From assembly GCF_017874235.1 (NCBI RefSeq), contig NZ_JAGGLC010000005.1:124001-188000 (forward strand): a stretch of 64,000 nucleotides of DNA. The letters run 5' to 3'. This DNA comes from Halolamina salifodinae. GTDB taxonomy: Archaea; Halobacteriota; Halobacteria; Halobacteriales; Haloferacaceae. Below are positions 1-8,669 of this stretch, in pieces. The notes under the pieces are model-generated. The model saw only the letters and a program-made list of their open reading frames with translations, did not search any database and was not told the origin of the DNA. The position numbers and the translations under genes were made by a program. Position 1 is the first letter of the stretch, and each line of letters starts with the position of its first letter.

Positions 1-792
1 TTGGACATGTCCCTGAACATCGGAGAGGCCCTCTCGACGGGAGCGGAAAAGCTGACGACGACGGCGGGGATCCAACTCGGCGTTGCCTACGTCGTCCTCC
101 AACTGATTACGGCGCTGGGTACCAACTCGGCCATCTCGACCATCGACACGGGTACCGGTGCTGGTGGCATGGGCACCCCGGCGCTCTCGCTGCCGATCGG
201 GATCGCGGGCGGCGCGGCACTCGTTGCGCTCGGGATCATTCTCAACATCGCGTTGACCATCGTCGCCTTCCGGACGCTGGCACACAGTTCGAGCGAACTC
301 GGCAGCATCCCGAGCGGCGTCGCCGACGGCCTGCTGAAGCCCGGCGTGTTCCTCGTGATCGCCAGCATCGTGCAGGGGATCGCGATCTTCCTCGGCTTCA
401 TCGCGCTGATCATCCCTGGGTTCTTCATCATGATCAGCCTGATCTTCACGCAGGTGTACATCGCCGTCGAGGACGAGGGACCCTTCGAGGCGCTCTCTTC
501 CAGTTGGTCGCTCGCGAAGGGGGACCGCTTCCCGCTGTTCGGTCTCGGCGTGATCCTCTTCGTCGTCAGCCTGCTGGCGTCGATCCCGGCGGCCATCGTC
601 TCGATCCTGAGCCCGCTCGCCGGATCGGTGCTGAACTACGTCGTCACGGGGTTCATCTCCATCTTCTCGTGGGGCGTGCTCGTCGCTGCCTACCAGCAGC
701 TCAAGGGCGAGGCGGCGACGACGACGACCACGACCGAGGAGGAGGACGGCGTCGAGCACCTCGACGACGACTCGGGCTTCGACTACGCCTGA
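1..792 (+). CDS. polytopic membrane protein, DUF7847-like
   Basis: A 263-residue protein read from a TTG at the window edge; an ATG at base 7 is an equally good start, and the true start may lie outside the window. It has about six hydrophobic stretches (roughly residues 22-42, 62-90, 112-135, 135-158, 178-203 and 211-233). The loop EDEGPFEALSSSWSLAKGD resembles the FEALxxSWxLxKG motif of YciC/DUF975-type membrane proteins, so this is probably a haloarchaeal relative of unknown function. The tail is a Thr run followed by an acidic stretch, expected to be cytoplasmic. It precedes the tRNA-Pro gene. No catalytic motif is visible. Confidence 0.75.
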   Translation: MDMSLNIGEALSTGAEKLTTTAGIQLGVAYVVLQLITALGTNSAISTIDTGTGAGGMGTPALSLPIGIAGGAALVALGIILNIALTIVAFRTLAHSSSELGSIPSGVADGLLKPGVFLVIASIVQGIAIFLGFIALIIPGFFIMISLIFTQVYIAVEDEGPFEALSSSWSLAKGDRFPLFGLGVILFVVSLLASIPAAIVSILSPLAGSVLNYVVTGFISIFSWGVLVAAYQQLKGEAATTTTTTEEEDGVEHLDDDSGFDYA

Positions 793-867
793 TCCGGCTC
801 GGGTCGGGCGACGGCGCCGCTGTCAGATGGTAACCCTTAACCTCGCTGGGGTCGTTTTCTCAAGTGC

Positions 868-940
868 GGGCCGGTGGGGTAGCTTGGTATCCTTCGGCCT
901 TCGGGTGGCCGTAACCGCGATTCGAATTCGCGCCGGCCCA
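868..940 (+). tRNA. tRNA-Pro (anticodon CGG)
   Basis: The 73-nt sequence folds as a complete cloverleaf. The acceptor stem pairs GGGCCGG with CCGGCCC and ends in discriminator A at 940. The anticodon stem pairs CGGCC with GGCCG around the loop TTCGGGT, giving anticodon CGG (codon CCG, proline). The T arm is CGCGA-TTCGAAT-TCGCG. There is no intron and no encoded CCA. Fragments of the 3' half and the anticodon arm recur downstream, which marks this gene as an integration target. Confidence 0.93.
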
Positions 941-1125
941 TTTTCACCCCACTTCGCAACGACGAGCACTAGCGAGGAGTCCGTAGTGCGTGTGTCAATT
1001 ACGCCGCGCGAATTCGGGCACGGGAGACAAGCGAAGCGAGTCTCCCGGAGTTCGACATTCGCGCCGGCCCACTTCTCCCGCATTCTCACACTGTGAGCAA
1101 CGGCCTTCGGGTGGCCGTAACCGCG
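920..1125 (+). repeat. 290-bp-period direct repeat, copy 1, rooted in the tRNA 3' end
   Basis: Copy 1 begins inside the T arm of tRNA-Pro and matches the sequence exactly 290 bp downstream. Bases 920-1090 and 1210-1380 differ at about three positions, and similarity decays by about 1125. Inside this copy a 15-nt piece of the tRNA T-arm/acceptor 3' end recurs at 1057-1071 and a copy of the anticodon arm lies at about 1101-1125. A hairpin sits at 1021-1047: 8-bp stem, 11-nt loop. The pattern looks like an attachment-site scar from serial integration at the tRNA; no integrase gene is present. Confidence 0.85.
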
Positions 1126-1209
1126 TCCCCGTGAGCGAAGCGAACGGGGAACGACGAGTCGCATGCCCGGGAAGCGACCGAAGGGAGCGACCCGGAACGT
1201 CTTGTCTGT
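1126..1209 (+). repeat. palindromic spacer between the tRNA-derived repeats
   Basis: This interval separates the partial anticodon-arm copy from the second tRNA 3' end. It contains a hairpin at 1127-1149, with a 6-bp stem CCCCGT/ACGGGG around the loop GAGCGAAGCGA. An imperfect palindrome follows at about 1167-1196. The 11-nt loop is the same as, or one base from, the loops of the hairpins at 1021-1047 and 1311-1337. No coding sequence is apparent. Confidence 0.6.
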
Positions 1210-1415
1210 ATTCGAATTCGCGCCGGCCCATTTTCACCCCACTTCGCAACGACGAGCACTAGCGATGAGTCCGTAGTGCGTGTGTCAATTACGCCGCGCG
1301 AATTCGGGCACGGGAGACGAGCGAAGCGAGTCTCCCGGAGTTCGACATTCGCGCCGGCCCACTTCTCCCGCATTCTTACACACCGAGCAACGGCTTTCGG
1401 GTGGCTGTGCCCGCA
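1210..1415 (+). repeat. 290-bp-period direct repeat, copy 2 (tRNA-derived)
   Basis: This second copy starts with a 21-nt duplicate of the tRNA-Pro 3' end (1210-1230) that is not attached to a 5' tRNA half. It repeats the downstream 150 bp of copy 1 almost perfectly. It includes the partial acceptor copy at 1347-1361, the hairpin at 1311-1337 and a degenerate anticodon arm at 1391-1405. It is not a functional tRNA. It most likely marks the far attachment site of a lost or shrunken element. Confidence 0.82.
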
Positions 1416-1446
1416 TCTCGAGCGAACGGGGACTGGCTGTGGCCGC

Positions 1447-1846
1447 TCAGTACGTCATCACTTCCAGCCCCTCCACGTCCCGTAAGTCGGCGTCGTTCGA
1501 CACCACCGGTTCAGCGAGGACCAGCCCGTGAGCGGCGACTGCAGAATCGGCACCATCGAGGTTCTTCAGCCGGTCCGACGCCTCGTGTTTCCCCGGAGTG
1601 TTCCGGCACGGCGAGCCCCCTTCTCATCCAGTTCGATGATCGTCGACGCCTCGAACAACGACTCGTAGTTCCGGCGGATCCGTGTGGCGCGACCGGCCGT
1701 GAGCTTCCCGAGGCCGTAGAAGATCTCCCAGACGACCGTCGACGGGATTCGCGTCGGTGCCTCGCTGGCGTCGATTTCCGCCGCTAGCGTTCGGGCATCC
1801 GATCCTGTTAGGCCAGCGCCCCGAGATACTGCGTATCGAGAATCAC
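1447..1846 (-). pseudogene. vapC: VapC-type PIN-domain toxin, two frameshifts
   Basis: A GTG at 1846 overlaps the vapB stop by 4 nt and opens a typical PIN start (VILDTQYLGALA), but that frame stops after 12 codons near 1811. Homology resumes one frame over (TGSDARTLAAEIDAS to RRAGTLRG). It shifts again near 1590 into a frame reading HEASDRLKNLDGADSAVAAH and NDADL, and ends at a TGA at 1447-1449. The conserved acidic residues of PIN nucleases (early D, mid E, DxD-like pair) are still present in the three pieces. The toxin is therefore predicted to be inactive unless the frameshifts are sequencing errors. Confidence 0.82.
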
Positions 1847-2082
1847 GAAAGCTGCTCCTCGATCTCTTCGCGGGCCCGCTCGTCGGAGTTCTCGATCGCC
1901 TGCTCAAGGTTTTCGACGGTCGGGTGCTCGTCGGCCACGTCGGCCATGTCGTCCGCAAAGTCCACCAGCCCGTAGTCGCCCAGCAGCCGCTCGAGCGTCT
2001 CCCCGAGGGTCTCCCCATCCTCTCGCTCCGCTTTGACGCGAGCGTGCAGGTCCTCGCTCACGCGGATCTGCTTCGTCCCCAT
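1843..2082 (-). CDS. vapB: VapB-family antitoxin
   Basis: A 79-residue protein with start ATG at 2082. The N-terminus MGTKQIRVSEDLHARVKAER is a ribbon-helix-helix/AbrB-like antitoxin opening seen in haloarchaeal VapB proteins. It is followed by a DGETLGETLERLLGDYGL segment and an acidic C-terminal tail that would contact the toxin. It overlaps the start of the broken vapC by 4 nt, so the pair was one operon. The antitoxin looks intact while the toxin is dead, so it may survive as an orphan regulator or a drifting remnant. Confidence 0.8.
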   Translation of the reverse strand: MGTKQIRVSEDLHARVKAEREDGETLGETLERLLGDYGLVDFADDMADVADEHPTVENLEQAIENSDERAREEIEEQLS

Positions 2083-2223
2083 ACGGCTTCGTTGACACTG
2101 TCGACAGTTGAAGCTGACGCCGACTACCGTCGATTCGTCAGCAGGACCCGTCGTCGTAGCCGGGCATACCCCATCAAAACCGCCCCAAATAGCCGCCAAT
2201 CGGACCAGAAACCACCAACACCC

Positions 2224-3203
2224 CTACTCAGCCGGCAGCGTGAACCGGAACGTCGACCCCTCGCCGGGCGCCGAATCGACGCCGATCGAGCCGCCGTGGT
2301 TCTCGACGATCTCCTGACACAGCGAGAGGCCGATCCCGGTGCCCTCGTACTCGTCGGCGTTGTGGAGTCGCTTGAACATCTCGAAGATGCGGTCGGTCCG
2401 GTCGGGGTCGATCCCGATCCCGTTGTCGGCGACGGCGAACGCCCAGTCGTCGCCGCGTCGCTCCGCGCTGATCTCCACCCGCGGCGTCTCGCTCTCGTTG
2501 TACTTGACCCCGTTCGAGACGAGGTTGCTGAACAGCTGCTGGAGCTGTTCGGAATCGCCGGAGAGCGTCGGCAGCGAGTCGGCGACGATCACCGCGTCGT
2601 TCTCCGCGATCTGGATCTGGAGGTCGTCGGTGACTCGGTCGACGACGGCCTCGCAGTCGACCGGCTCGAACGCGTTCTCGGCCTGTTCGACCCGCGAGAA
2701 CGCGAGCAGGTCGTCCACCATCGCCCGCATCCGGTCGGCGCCGTCGACCGCGAAGTCGATGAACTCCTGTGCGTCCTGATCGAGGTCGTCGCGGTAGCGG
2801 TTCTCCAGTAGCTGGAGGTACGAGGAGACCATCCGAAGGCGCTCCTGCAGATCGTGGGAGGCCGCGTAGGCGAACTGCTTCAGTCAGTCGTTGGACTGCT
2901 CCAGTTGCTCGATGGTTTCCTCGAGGTCGGCCTTGTGCTGGCGGCGCTCGATCTCGTAGCCGACACACTGGCCCAGCAGGTCGAGGAACGCCTGCTCGGC
3001 CTCGGTGAACGCCTCGCGTGGCGCCGTGTTCGTGAAGAAGACGGTGCCGTACGTCTCGCCGCGGACGGTGATCCGCGTCCCGGCGTAGCACTCGAGGCCG
3101 AACTCGTGATAGAGCGCCTCCTTCCCCAGCCGACTGCGCCGGTGTCGCCGACGCTGATCGACTCGCCGCTCTCGACGACCTCGCGGCAGTAGTTCTCGGT
3201 CAC
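2224..3203 (-). pseudogene. sensor histidine kinase (GAF-HisKA-HATPase), disrupted
   Basis: Read right to left, the gene opens in a GAF-like domain (TENYCREVVESGESISVGD). It loses frame near 3120-3135 and continues in another frame (ALYHEFGLECYAGTRI to LEQSND). An in-frame TGA at 2884-2886 follows, at a position where a one-base change from CGA (Arg) would restore the frame. The remainder is a normal HisKA H-box (FAYAASHDLQERL), N-box (NLVSNGVKYN) and G-boxes (NGIGIDPDR, GTGIGLSLC). The usual N-terminal PAS/receiver region is missing. An internal ATG at 2832 could still yield a 202-residue catalytic fragment, but it lacks the phosphoacceptor His. No partner regulator is adjacent. Confidence 0.82.
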
Positions 3204-3292
3204 CGTCGGCTCGGTCGCGGTTCCTCCATGCCGGAACAGCCGGCGAGGAACAGCATGCCGACGGCCGCGAGGGCCAGTATCGGTCGGGACAT
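3200..3292 (-). pseudogene. truncated lipoprotein gene (signal peptide only)
   Basis: An ATG at 3292 starts a 30-codon frame that reads as a lipoprotein signal peptide: positive N-terminus (MSRP), hydrophobic core (ILALAAVGMLFL) and lipobox AGC followed by SGMEEP. It then runs out of frame into the kinase remnant and stops at 3200-3202. The mature domain is missing. The simplest reading is a deletion or recombination joint between a lipoprotein gene and the kinase. Confidence 0.6.
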
Positions 3293-3365
3293 TCGTGCTG
3301 GGCGAGGCTCCCGGATCGGCCTGAAGCGCTGACTATTAGTACGACGCTACCTGCCCTCCGAGCGA

Positions 3366-3881
3366 ATGCTCGTCCTCGTCTGCGGGCTCCCCGGGACCGG
3401 CAAATCGACGGTCGCCGAGCGCGTCGCCGACCTGCTCTCGGCGGAGCGCCTCCGGACCGACGTGGTCCGAAAGGAACTGTTTCCCGAGCCGACCTACGCG
3501 GCCGCGGAGTCCGCGACGGTGTACGACGAACTGTTCAGCCGCGCCCGCGAGACGCTCGCATCGAACGAGCACGTCGTCCTCGACGCCACGTTCCGCCGAC
3601 GCGAACTCCGCGAGCGCGCCGCAGCCCTCGCCCACGAGGCCGACACCGAGTACCAACTGGTGCGGGTCGCCTGCGAGGAGTCGGTCGTGCGCGAGCGCAT
3701 CCGCAAGCGCCAGACCGAGGAAGACGACGAGAGCGACGCCGACTTCGATATCTACACGGAACTCAAAGCGGAGTTCGAACCCATCGAGGGCGACGACCAC
3801 ATGGTCATCGACAACTCCGGCCCGCTCGTGGAGACGCTCGCGGCCGTCGACGACGCGTTCCGGGCCGTCGCAGCCGCCTGA
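3366..3881 (+). CDS. P-loop kinase (AAA_33 / zeta-like)
   Basis: A 171-residue cytoplasmic protein with Walker A motif GLPGTGKS at residues 7-14. A VLDATFRRRELRERA segment follows in the middle, where this family has its Walker B-like Asp and lid arginines, and the C-terminal half is rich in Arg and acidic residues. Length and motifs fit the predicted ATP-dependent kinases (COG0645/COG4639 type) that phosphorylate small molecules or nucleic-acid ends; the substrate cannot be inferred. An AT-rich CTATTAGT box about 28 nt upstream of the ATG suggests a leaderless transcript. It stands alone between the kinase remnant and an arylsulfotransferase-like gene. Confidence 0.8.
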   Translation: MLVLVCGLPGTGKSTVAERVADLLSAERLRTDVVRKELFPEPTYAAAESATVYDELFSRARETLASNEHVVLDATFRRRELRERAAALAHEADTEYQLVRVACEESVVRERIRKRQTEEDDESDADFDIYTELKAEFEPIEGDDHMVIDNSGPLVETLAAVDDAFRAVAAA

Positions 3882-3930
3882 TTCTGTACCTCACAAAGGT
3901 TATGCCACACGCCCCACGCAAGCTACGGTA

Positions 3931-5256
3931 ATGGACAGGAAGACGCGCGGGACCGTTCTCGTCGTCGGCGCCGTCGTACTGCTGGTCGCCACGCTCGGCG
4001 TCAGCGCGGCGCTGGCGCCCGACACGGCGGTCGCCGGCGACGACAGCGAGCGACGGACGCTCGTCGGGATTCAGGGCGGCGGGCCAGGGTGGCATGAATA
4101 CGGCAGCATCGCCAACGTCGAGGGGACCGACGTGACCTGGCGCCTCGCGGACACTGACAGCTACTTCGACGTGACGCTGCTCGACAACGGCAGCGTGATG
4201 GCCGGGTTCATGCACGGCGGCTACGAGGACTGTGGCCCCTACGAGTCGCCGTGTACCCACACCGGCTTCCGCATCCTCGACCCCGACACCAAGGAGATCC
4301 AGTACGAGTACTCCTACCCCGTCCGATCCAGCAGCAACAGCGAGGTCCACGACGTGGAGCAACTGGAGAACGGTGAGTTCCTCCTCACCGACATGGACCG
4401 CGAGGGGCTGACCATCGTGAAAAACGACGAGGTCGTCTGGCAGTGGAACGCCAGTAGCTACTACGAGGCGCCGGCGGATCCGACCCGCGTCGACTGGCTC
4501 CACATCAACGACGTGGACGTGGTGGGCGAGGGGCAGTTCCTCGTCTCGGTCAGGAACGCCAACCAGATCCTCGTCGTCGACCGCCAGGAGGGCGTCGTCG
4601 AGACCATCAACGCCGACGAGGGAGGCTCCGACAACACCTGTACGCCCTCCGGCCGGAACCAACTCGAAGATCAGGACGGCGACGGCGACGTACGCTGTGG
4701 CGACCCCGCGGTGCTCAACCACCAGCACAACCCACAGTGGCTCGGCGGCGACCCGACCGGTGAGGGTGAGGCGGCCGTGCTGGTCGCCGACAGCGACAAC
4801 GACCGCGTCGCGGAACTCCACCGCCAGAACGGCTCTTGGGAGGTCGCGTGGACGCTCGAACGCGCGGGCGGCATCGACCTGCGCTGGCCCCGCGACGCCG
4901 ACCGTCTCGCGAACGGCAACACGCTGGTGACGGACACGCTCAACAAGCGCGTCTTCGAGGTCACCGAGAACGGGACGGTCGTCTGGTCGATCGGCTACAA
5001 AGCGCTCAACCATAAGGTCCCCTACGAGGCCGACCGCGAGCCACAGGGCGAACTGACCCAGGCCGAGTGGTACGTTGGCGAGTCGCCCAACGAGGGCCGG
5101 AGCGGCGAGATCCCGGTACTCACCGAGGCTGCGGCACTACTCCCCGGCGTGTTCCCGTGGCTGCCGTTCTGGTTCAACGGCGCCCAACTCGGCCTGACCA
5201 TCGTCTCGGTCGCCGTCGCCGGTGTCGGCGCCCGCGACCTCTGGCGGACGCGGTAG
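3931..5256 (+). CDS. arylsulfotransferase (ASST)-like beta-propeller protein
   Basis: A 441-residue protein with an N-terminal hydrophobic segment (about residues 9-30), a large extracellular region and a C-terminal transmembrane helix (about 412-434) followed by Arg residues. Repeats of the type DVTLLDNGSVMAG, HDVEQLENGEFLLTD and DRLANGNTLVTDTLNKRV are the propeller blades of the ASST/arylsulfotransferase family. Conserved His residues lie in HDVEQL, HINDVDVV and NHQHNPQW. Haloarchaeal members are common, but sulfotransfer has not been shown for them as far as I know. The protein is likely anchored outside the cell at both ends. A GGTTATGCC box about 30 nt upstream may be the promoter. Confidence 0.8.
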   Translation: MDRKTRGTVLVVGAVVLLVATLGVSAALAPDTAVAGDDSERRTLVGIQGGGPGWHEYGSIANVEGTDVTWRLADTDSYFDVTLLDNGSVMAGFMHGGYEDCGPYESPCTHTGFRILDPDTKEIQYEYSYPVRSSSNSEVHDVEQLENGEFLLTDMDREGLTIVKNDEVVWQWNASSYYEAPADPTRVDWLHINDVDVVGEGQFLVSVRNANQILVVDRQEGVVETINADEGGSDNTCTPSGRNQLEDQDGDGDVRCGDPAVLNHQHNPQWLGGDPTGEGEAAVLVADSDNDRVAELHRQNGSWEVAWTLERAGGIDLRWPRDADRLANGNTLVTDTLNKRVFEVTENGTVVWSIGYKALNHKVPYEADREPQGELTQAEWYVGESPNEGRSGEIPVLTEAAALLPGVFPWLPFWFNGAQLGLTIVSVAVAGVGARDLWRTR

Positions 5257-5296
5257 GACCGACCCCTTTTCCTTCAGCCGGTCGCCACCCCCAGCC

Positions 5297-5893
5297 ATGA
5301 CCGACGACATCGATGCCGCGGGCGACGCAAGCGAAAGTGAGGCCGACGCCCACGCCGACGAACTCGCGTGGGAGACCCACGACACCGAAATCGACTACCG
5401 CTGCCCGGGCTTTTCGGTCCGGCAGGACGACGTGACCCTCCCCGACGGCACGGAGACCGACTACCACTACGTCGAGGAGGTCGAGACAGTCGTCGTCCTC
5501 CCGTTTCTCTCCGACGGCGACGAGGTGGTGATGATCGAAGAGTGGCGACAGGCGGTCGGCCGGGTCAACCGCGGCCTCCCGGCCGGCGGCGTCGAACCCG
5601 AGGAGGACGACCTCGAGCGTGCGGCCCGGCGTGAACTCCGGGAGGAGACCGGCTACACCGCCGAGACGGTCGAGCATCTCTGCACCACCGAACCGGTCAA
5701 CGGCGTCGCGAACTCGATCCACCACACGCTCGTCGCGCGGGGCTGTGAGCCGGCCGCCGAGCAGGATCTCGACCACAACGAGAGCATCCGGGCGCTGACC
5801 GCGGACTACGACGACCTCGTGGCGGCGGTCCGGGACGGCGAGATCCGCGACGGCCGGACGACGCTGGCGGTGAGTCGCCACGAACTGGACTGA
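5297..5893 (+). CDS. Nudix hydrolase (ADP-ribose pyrophosphatase-like)
   Basis: A 198-residue protein with the Nudix box GGVEPEEDDLERAARRELRE followed by ETGY, which supplies the metal-binding Glu residues. Flanking residues EEWRQAVGRVNRGLPAG match the ADP-sugar pyrophosphatase subgroup (RQxR-like plus P-A-G). The N-terminus is an acidic low-complexity extension of about 25 residues. The ATG at 5297 was chosen because an upstream in-frame start would run into the preceding gene. The expected reaction is hydrolysis of ADP-ribose or a similar nucleoside diphosphate derivative. Confidence 0.88.
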   Translation: MTDDIDAAGDASESEADAHADELAWETHDTEIDYRCPGFSVRQDDVTLPDGTETDYHYVEEVETVVVLPFLSDGDEVVMIEEWRQAVGRVNRGLPAGGVEPEEDDLERAARRELREETGYTAETVEHLCTTEPVNGVANSIHHTLVARGCEPAAEQDLDHNESIRALTADYDDLVAAVRDGEIRDGRTTLAVSRHELD

Positions 5894-5935
5894 TCGAGGA
5901 CAACGGCTTTGACGGTCCGGGCCCGACTCCGGCGT

Positions 5936-6703
5936 ATGGATTCACGGCTGCGAGCCGCCGGCGTCGGCCTCGGTGTCGGCGTCGCCGGCTTCATCGGCGG
6001 CAACGTGATCGCCCTCCTCATCGCGCTGTCACTGTCCGCGGCCGGCGTCGACATCACGCCGGTGCTGAACATCGTCGTTTCGCTGCTGTTCCTGACCGGC
6101 GTCGGGTTCATGGGCACCGCGGTCGCCTACCTCCGGTATCGGGGGATCCCGCTGCGCTCGCTGGGGATCAAGGTGCCCTCGATCAAGGAGTTCGGGCTGG
6201 TGATCGGGGCGCTCGTGGCGTCGATGGTCTACCTGATGGTGCTCGGATCGCTCCTGCAGGCGACCGGGACCGAGTCCGCGAACAACCAGATCGCCGATCT
6301 AGCGGTGCAGAACCCCGAAATCGTGCTCTATCTGTTGCCCGGCGCGTACCTCCTGATCGGGCCGGGCGAGGAACTGCTCTTCCGAGGCGTCGTCCAGAAC
6401 CGTATCCGGGAGTCCTTCGGCGCGAAATCGGGCGTGTTCATCGCGAGCGTCGTCTTCGCCGCGATCCACGTCACCTCGCTGGTCGGGACCGACGCCTCGG
6501 CGGTCCTGGTGTCGCTGATCGGCCTGATGGGCCCGAGCCTGCTGCTGGGTGGCCTCTACGAGTACACCCGGAACCTCGTGGTGCCGATCCTGGTCCACGG
6601 CACCTACGACGCCCTCATCTTCCTCGCGCTGTACGCCGTCGCCACCGGCACCGTCGAGGAGTCAGGCAACGCCGCCGCGGCCATCGTCGCCGTTCTCCCC
6701 TGA
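5936..6703 (+). CDS. CPBP-family intramembrane metalloprotease
   Basis: A 255-residue polytopic membrane protein with start ATG at 5936. It has about eight hydrophobic helices and carries the three CPBP/Abi motifs in order: GEELLFRG (EExxxR type, about residue 145), FAAIHVTSL (second motif His) and HGTYDALIF (third motif). These residues form the active site of type II CAAX-prenyl endopeptidase-related enzymes. The substrate is unknown; archaeal members may process membrane proteins. It lies just upstream of tgtA but has its own spacing. Confidence 0.88.
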   Translation: MDSRLRAAGVGLGVGVAGFIGGNVIALLIALSLSAAGVDITPVLNIVVSLLFLTGVGFMGTAVAYLRYRGIPLRSLGIKVPSIKEFGLVIGALVASMVYLMVLGSLLQATGTESANNQIADLAVQNPEIVLYLLPGAYLLIGPGEELLFRGVVQNRIRESFGAKSGVFIASVVFAAIHVTSLVGTDASAVLVSLIGLMGPSLLLGGLYEYTRNLVVPILVHGTYDALIFLALYAVATGTVEESGNAAAAIVAVLP

Positions 6704-6749
6704 ACCGCCGAACGGAACCCCCTTAGGCCGGGGCACCGGAATCTCGCCC

Positions 6750-8231
6750 ATGCGCGACGCCTTCGAGATCCGGGCGACCGACGGGATGGCCCGCGTCGGT
6801 CGGCTGACGGTGCCACGGGCGGGGGTCACCGTCGAGACGCCGGCGCTGATGCCGGTGGTCAACCCCAACCTCCAGACGATCCCCCCCCGCCGACTCCACG
6901 AGGAGTTCGGCGCCGACATCCTGATCACCAACTCCTACATCATCCGCAACACCGAGGACCTGCGGGAGCGCGCCGAGAAGGAGGGCCTCCACGAGATGCT
7001 CGACTTCCCCGGCGCCATCGTCACCGACTCCGGGTCGTTCCAGCTGGCGGAGTACGGCGAGATCGACACCACGACGACCGAGATCCTGAACTTCCAGCAC
7101 GAGATCGGCTCCGACATCGGCACCCCAGTCGACATCCCGACGCCGCCGGACGTCTCCCGCGAGCAGGCCGAAGAAGAACTCGCCGCCACCGAGGAGGCGC
7201 TGTCGGATGCCGAGGCCGTCGATACGGGCGAGATGCTGGTCAACGCGCCCGTCCAAGGATCCACGTACCCCGCCCTCCGCGAGGAAGCGGGCGCCCACGC
7301 CGCGAGCACGGATCTGGACGTGTTCCCCGTCGGCGCCGTGGTCCCCCTGCTGAACAGCTACCGATACGACGACATGATCGACGTGACCGCCGCCGCCAAG
7401 CGCGGCCTCGGCGCGGACTGCCCGGTCCACCTGTTCGGCGCCGGCCACCCCATGATGTTCGCGATGGCCGCCGCCGTGGGCTGTGACCTGTTCGACTCCG
7501 CCGCGTACGCGCTGTACGCCCGCGACGGCCGGTATCTGACGGTTCGCGGGACCGAGCAGGTCGACGAACTCGCCTACCTCCCCTGTCCGTGCCCGATCTG
7601 TACGGAGCACGACCCCGAATCCCTGCGCGCACTCGACCAGCGCGACCGGGAGAACGCACTCGCCGAGCACAACCTCCACGTCACGTTCGCGGAGATCCGC
7701 CGCGTCCGGCAGGCGATCCGGGAGGGGAGCCTGCTGGAACTGGTCGAGGAGCGTGCCCGCGCCCACCCGGCGAGCGCCGACGGCTTCCGCGCGCTGCTGG
7801 ATCATGCCGAGCAACTGGAGGAGAGCGACCGCGTCTCGAAGGGGACGTTCTTCTACACCTCGCCCGAGAGCGCCCGCCGGCCGGAAGTGCTCCGGCACCA
7901 CGAGCGCCTCCAGCGACTGGAGACGCCCGGCAAACTGCTGCTGACAGAGTTCGGCGAGCCTGCGGACCACGACCACGACGCCGTCTGGCGCGTCGAACCG
8001 CCGTTCGGCCCGTTCCCGCCGTCGCTCTCCGAGACGTACCCGCTGCACGCCGAGACGCCGGATCGGCTGGAGGACGTTGCCTATGTCGCCGCTGCCGATG
8101 GGGTTGTGTCGCTCGCGGAGGCAAATCCGGAGACCGAGTTCACGCTCGGCCACGACGACTGGCCCGCCGCGGCGCTGGGGACGGTTCCTGACGACGTCGA
8201 AACTGAAGACCTCTCGGCGCTGGGTGAGTAG
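6750..8231 (+). CDS. tgtA: archaeosine tRNA-guanine transglycosylase
   Basis: A 493-residue enzyme that exchanges guanine at position 15 of archaeal tRNA for preQ0, the first step of archaeosine formation. The N-terminal TIM-barrel region carries [13 protein letters not shown] and the catalytic-site VTDSGSFQL motif (about residues 88-96). [15 protein letters not shown] and [14 protein letters not shown] line the base pocket. A zinc site of the form CPCPIC is followed by a downstream His. The C-terminal extension is the truncated archaeal type, without a PUA domain. The start at 6750 gives the conserved [12 protein letters not shown] opening. CTTAGG about 28 nt upstream is a plausible promoter box. 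Confidence 0.95.
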   Translation: MRDAFEIRATDGMARVGRLTVPRAGVTVETPALMPVVNPNLQTIPPRRLHEEFGADILITNSYIIRNTEDLRERAEKEGLHEMLDFPGAIVTDSGSFQLAEYGEIDTTTTEILNFQHEIGSDIGTPVDIPTPPDVSREQAEEELAATEEALSDAEAVDTGEMLVNAPVQGSTYPALREEAGAHAASTDLDVFPVGAVVPLLNSYRYDDMIDVTAAAKRGLGADCPVHLFGAGHPMMFAMAAAVGCDLFDSAAYALYARDGRYLTVRGTEQVDELAYLPCPCPICTEHDPESLRALDQRDRENALAEHNLHVTFAEIRRVRQAIREGSLLELVEERARAHPASADGFRALLDHAEQLEESDRVSKGTFFYTSPESARRPEVLRHHERLQRLETPGKLLLTEFGEPADHDHDAVWRVEPPFGPFPPSLSETYPLHAETPDRLEDVAYVAAADGVVSLAEANPETEFTLGHDDWPAAALGTVPDDVETEDLSALGE

Positions 8232-8240
8232 TACGCAGAG

Positions 8241-8669
8241 TCAGTTCCCGGGTTCGATCCGCTTTATCACGCCGTCGAAGTCGTCGTCGAAGCTCAACAC
8301 TGCGTCGATATCTCGAGACTCACAGAGGTGAACCGTTGTCGCGTCCGTGAAGCGAAGCGACTGGTCGTCATACCGTCGAAACGTCTCCATCGACGCCTGC
8401 AGATCATCCGGCGCAACGTGGACCAGTTCGAACACCTTCGGGAACGTCCCGTTCCCGAGTATACGGTCCGCAACCGTTTCCGCCGCCTCGAAGGAGTCCG
8501 TCCGGACGCGGGTGAGCGTCACCGTCTCGTCGAACACGTAGTCGCTCGTGTACGGTTGGCCGTACTCTCCGGCAAGTAGCTTCTCGAGAGCGGCCACGGC
8601 GTCGTCGTGGCGCTCGGCGTCCGTGTCGTGGTGAGCAAACAACACACCAGTGTCTACGAGGACGCTCAT
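8241..8669 (-). CDS. vapC: VapC-like PIN-domain ribonuclease toxin
   Basis: A 142-residue PIN domain with the four acidic catalytic positions visible: D6 (MSVLVDTG), E in DYVFDETVTL, D in RFTDATTVHL and D in LSFDDDFDGV. Unlike the copy at 1.4 kb it is intact. Its ATG overlaps the stop of the upstream antitoxin by 4 nt (8666-8669), so the two are translationally coupled. It is predicted to cleave a structured RNA when released from the antitoxin. Confidence 0.88.
   Translation of the reverse strand: MSVLVDTGVLFAHHDTDAERHDDAVAALEKLLAGEYGQPYTSDYVFDETVTLTRVRTDSFEAAETVADRILGNGTFPKVFELVHVAPDDLQASMETFRRYDDQSLRFTDATTVHLCESRDIDAVLSFDDDFDGVIKRIEPGN

Noticed and set aside
1098-1230. Second tRNA-Pro gene
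   Set aside because: The anticodon arm and the 3' end are separated by about 85 nt and there is no 5' acceptor strand or D arm, so no cloverleaf can form.
2224-2832. Functional short kinase starting at the ATG at 2832
   Set aside because: It would lack the phosphoacceptor His and all sensor domains, and the upstream homologous sequence continues across the TGA, so a pseudogene is the better call.
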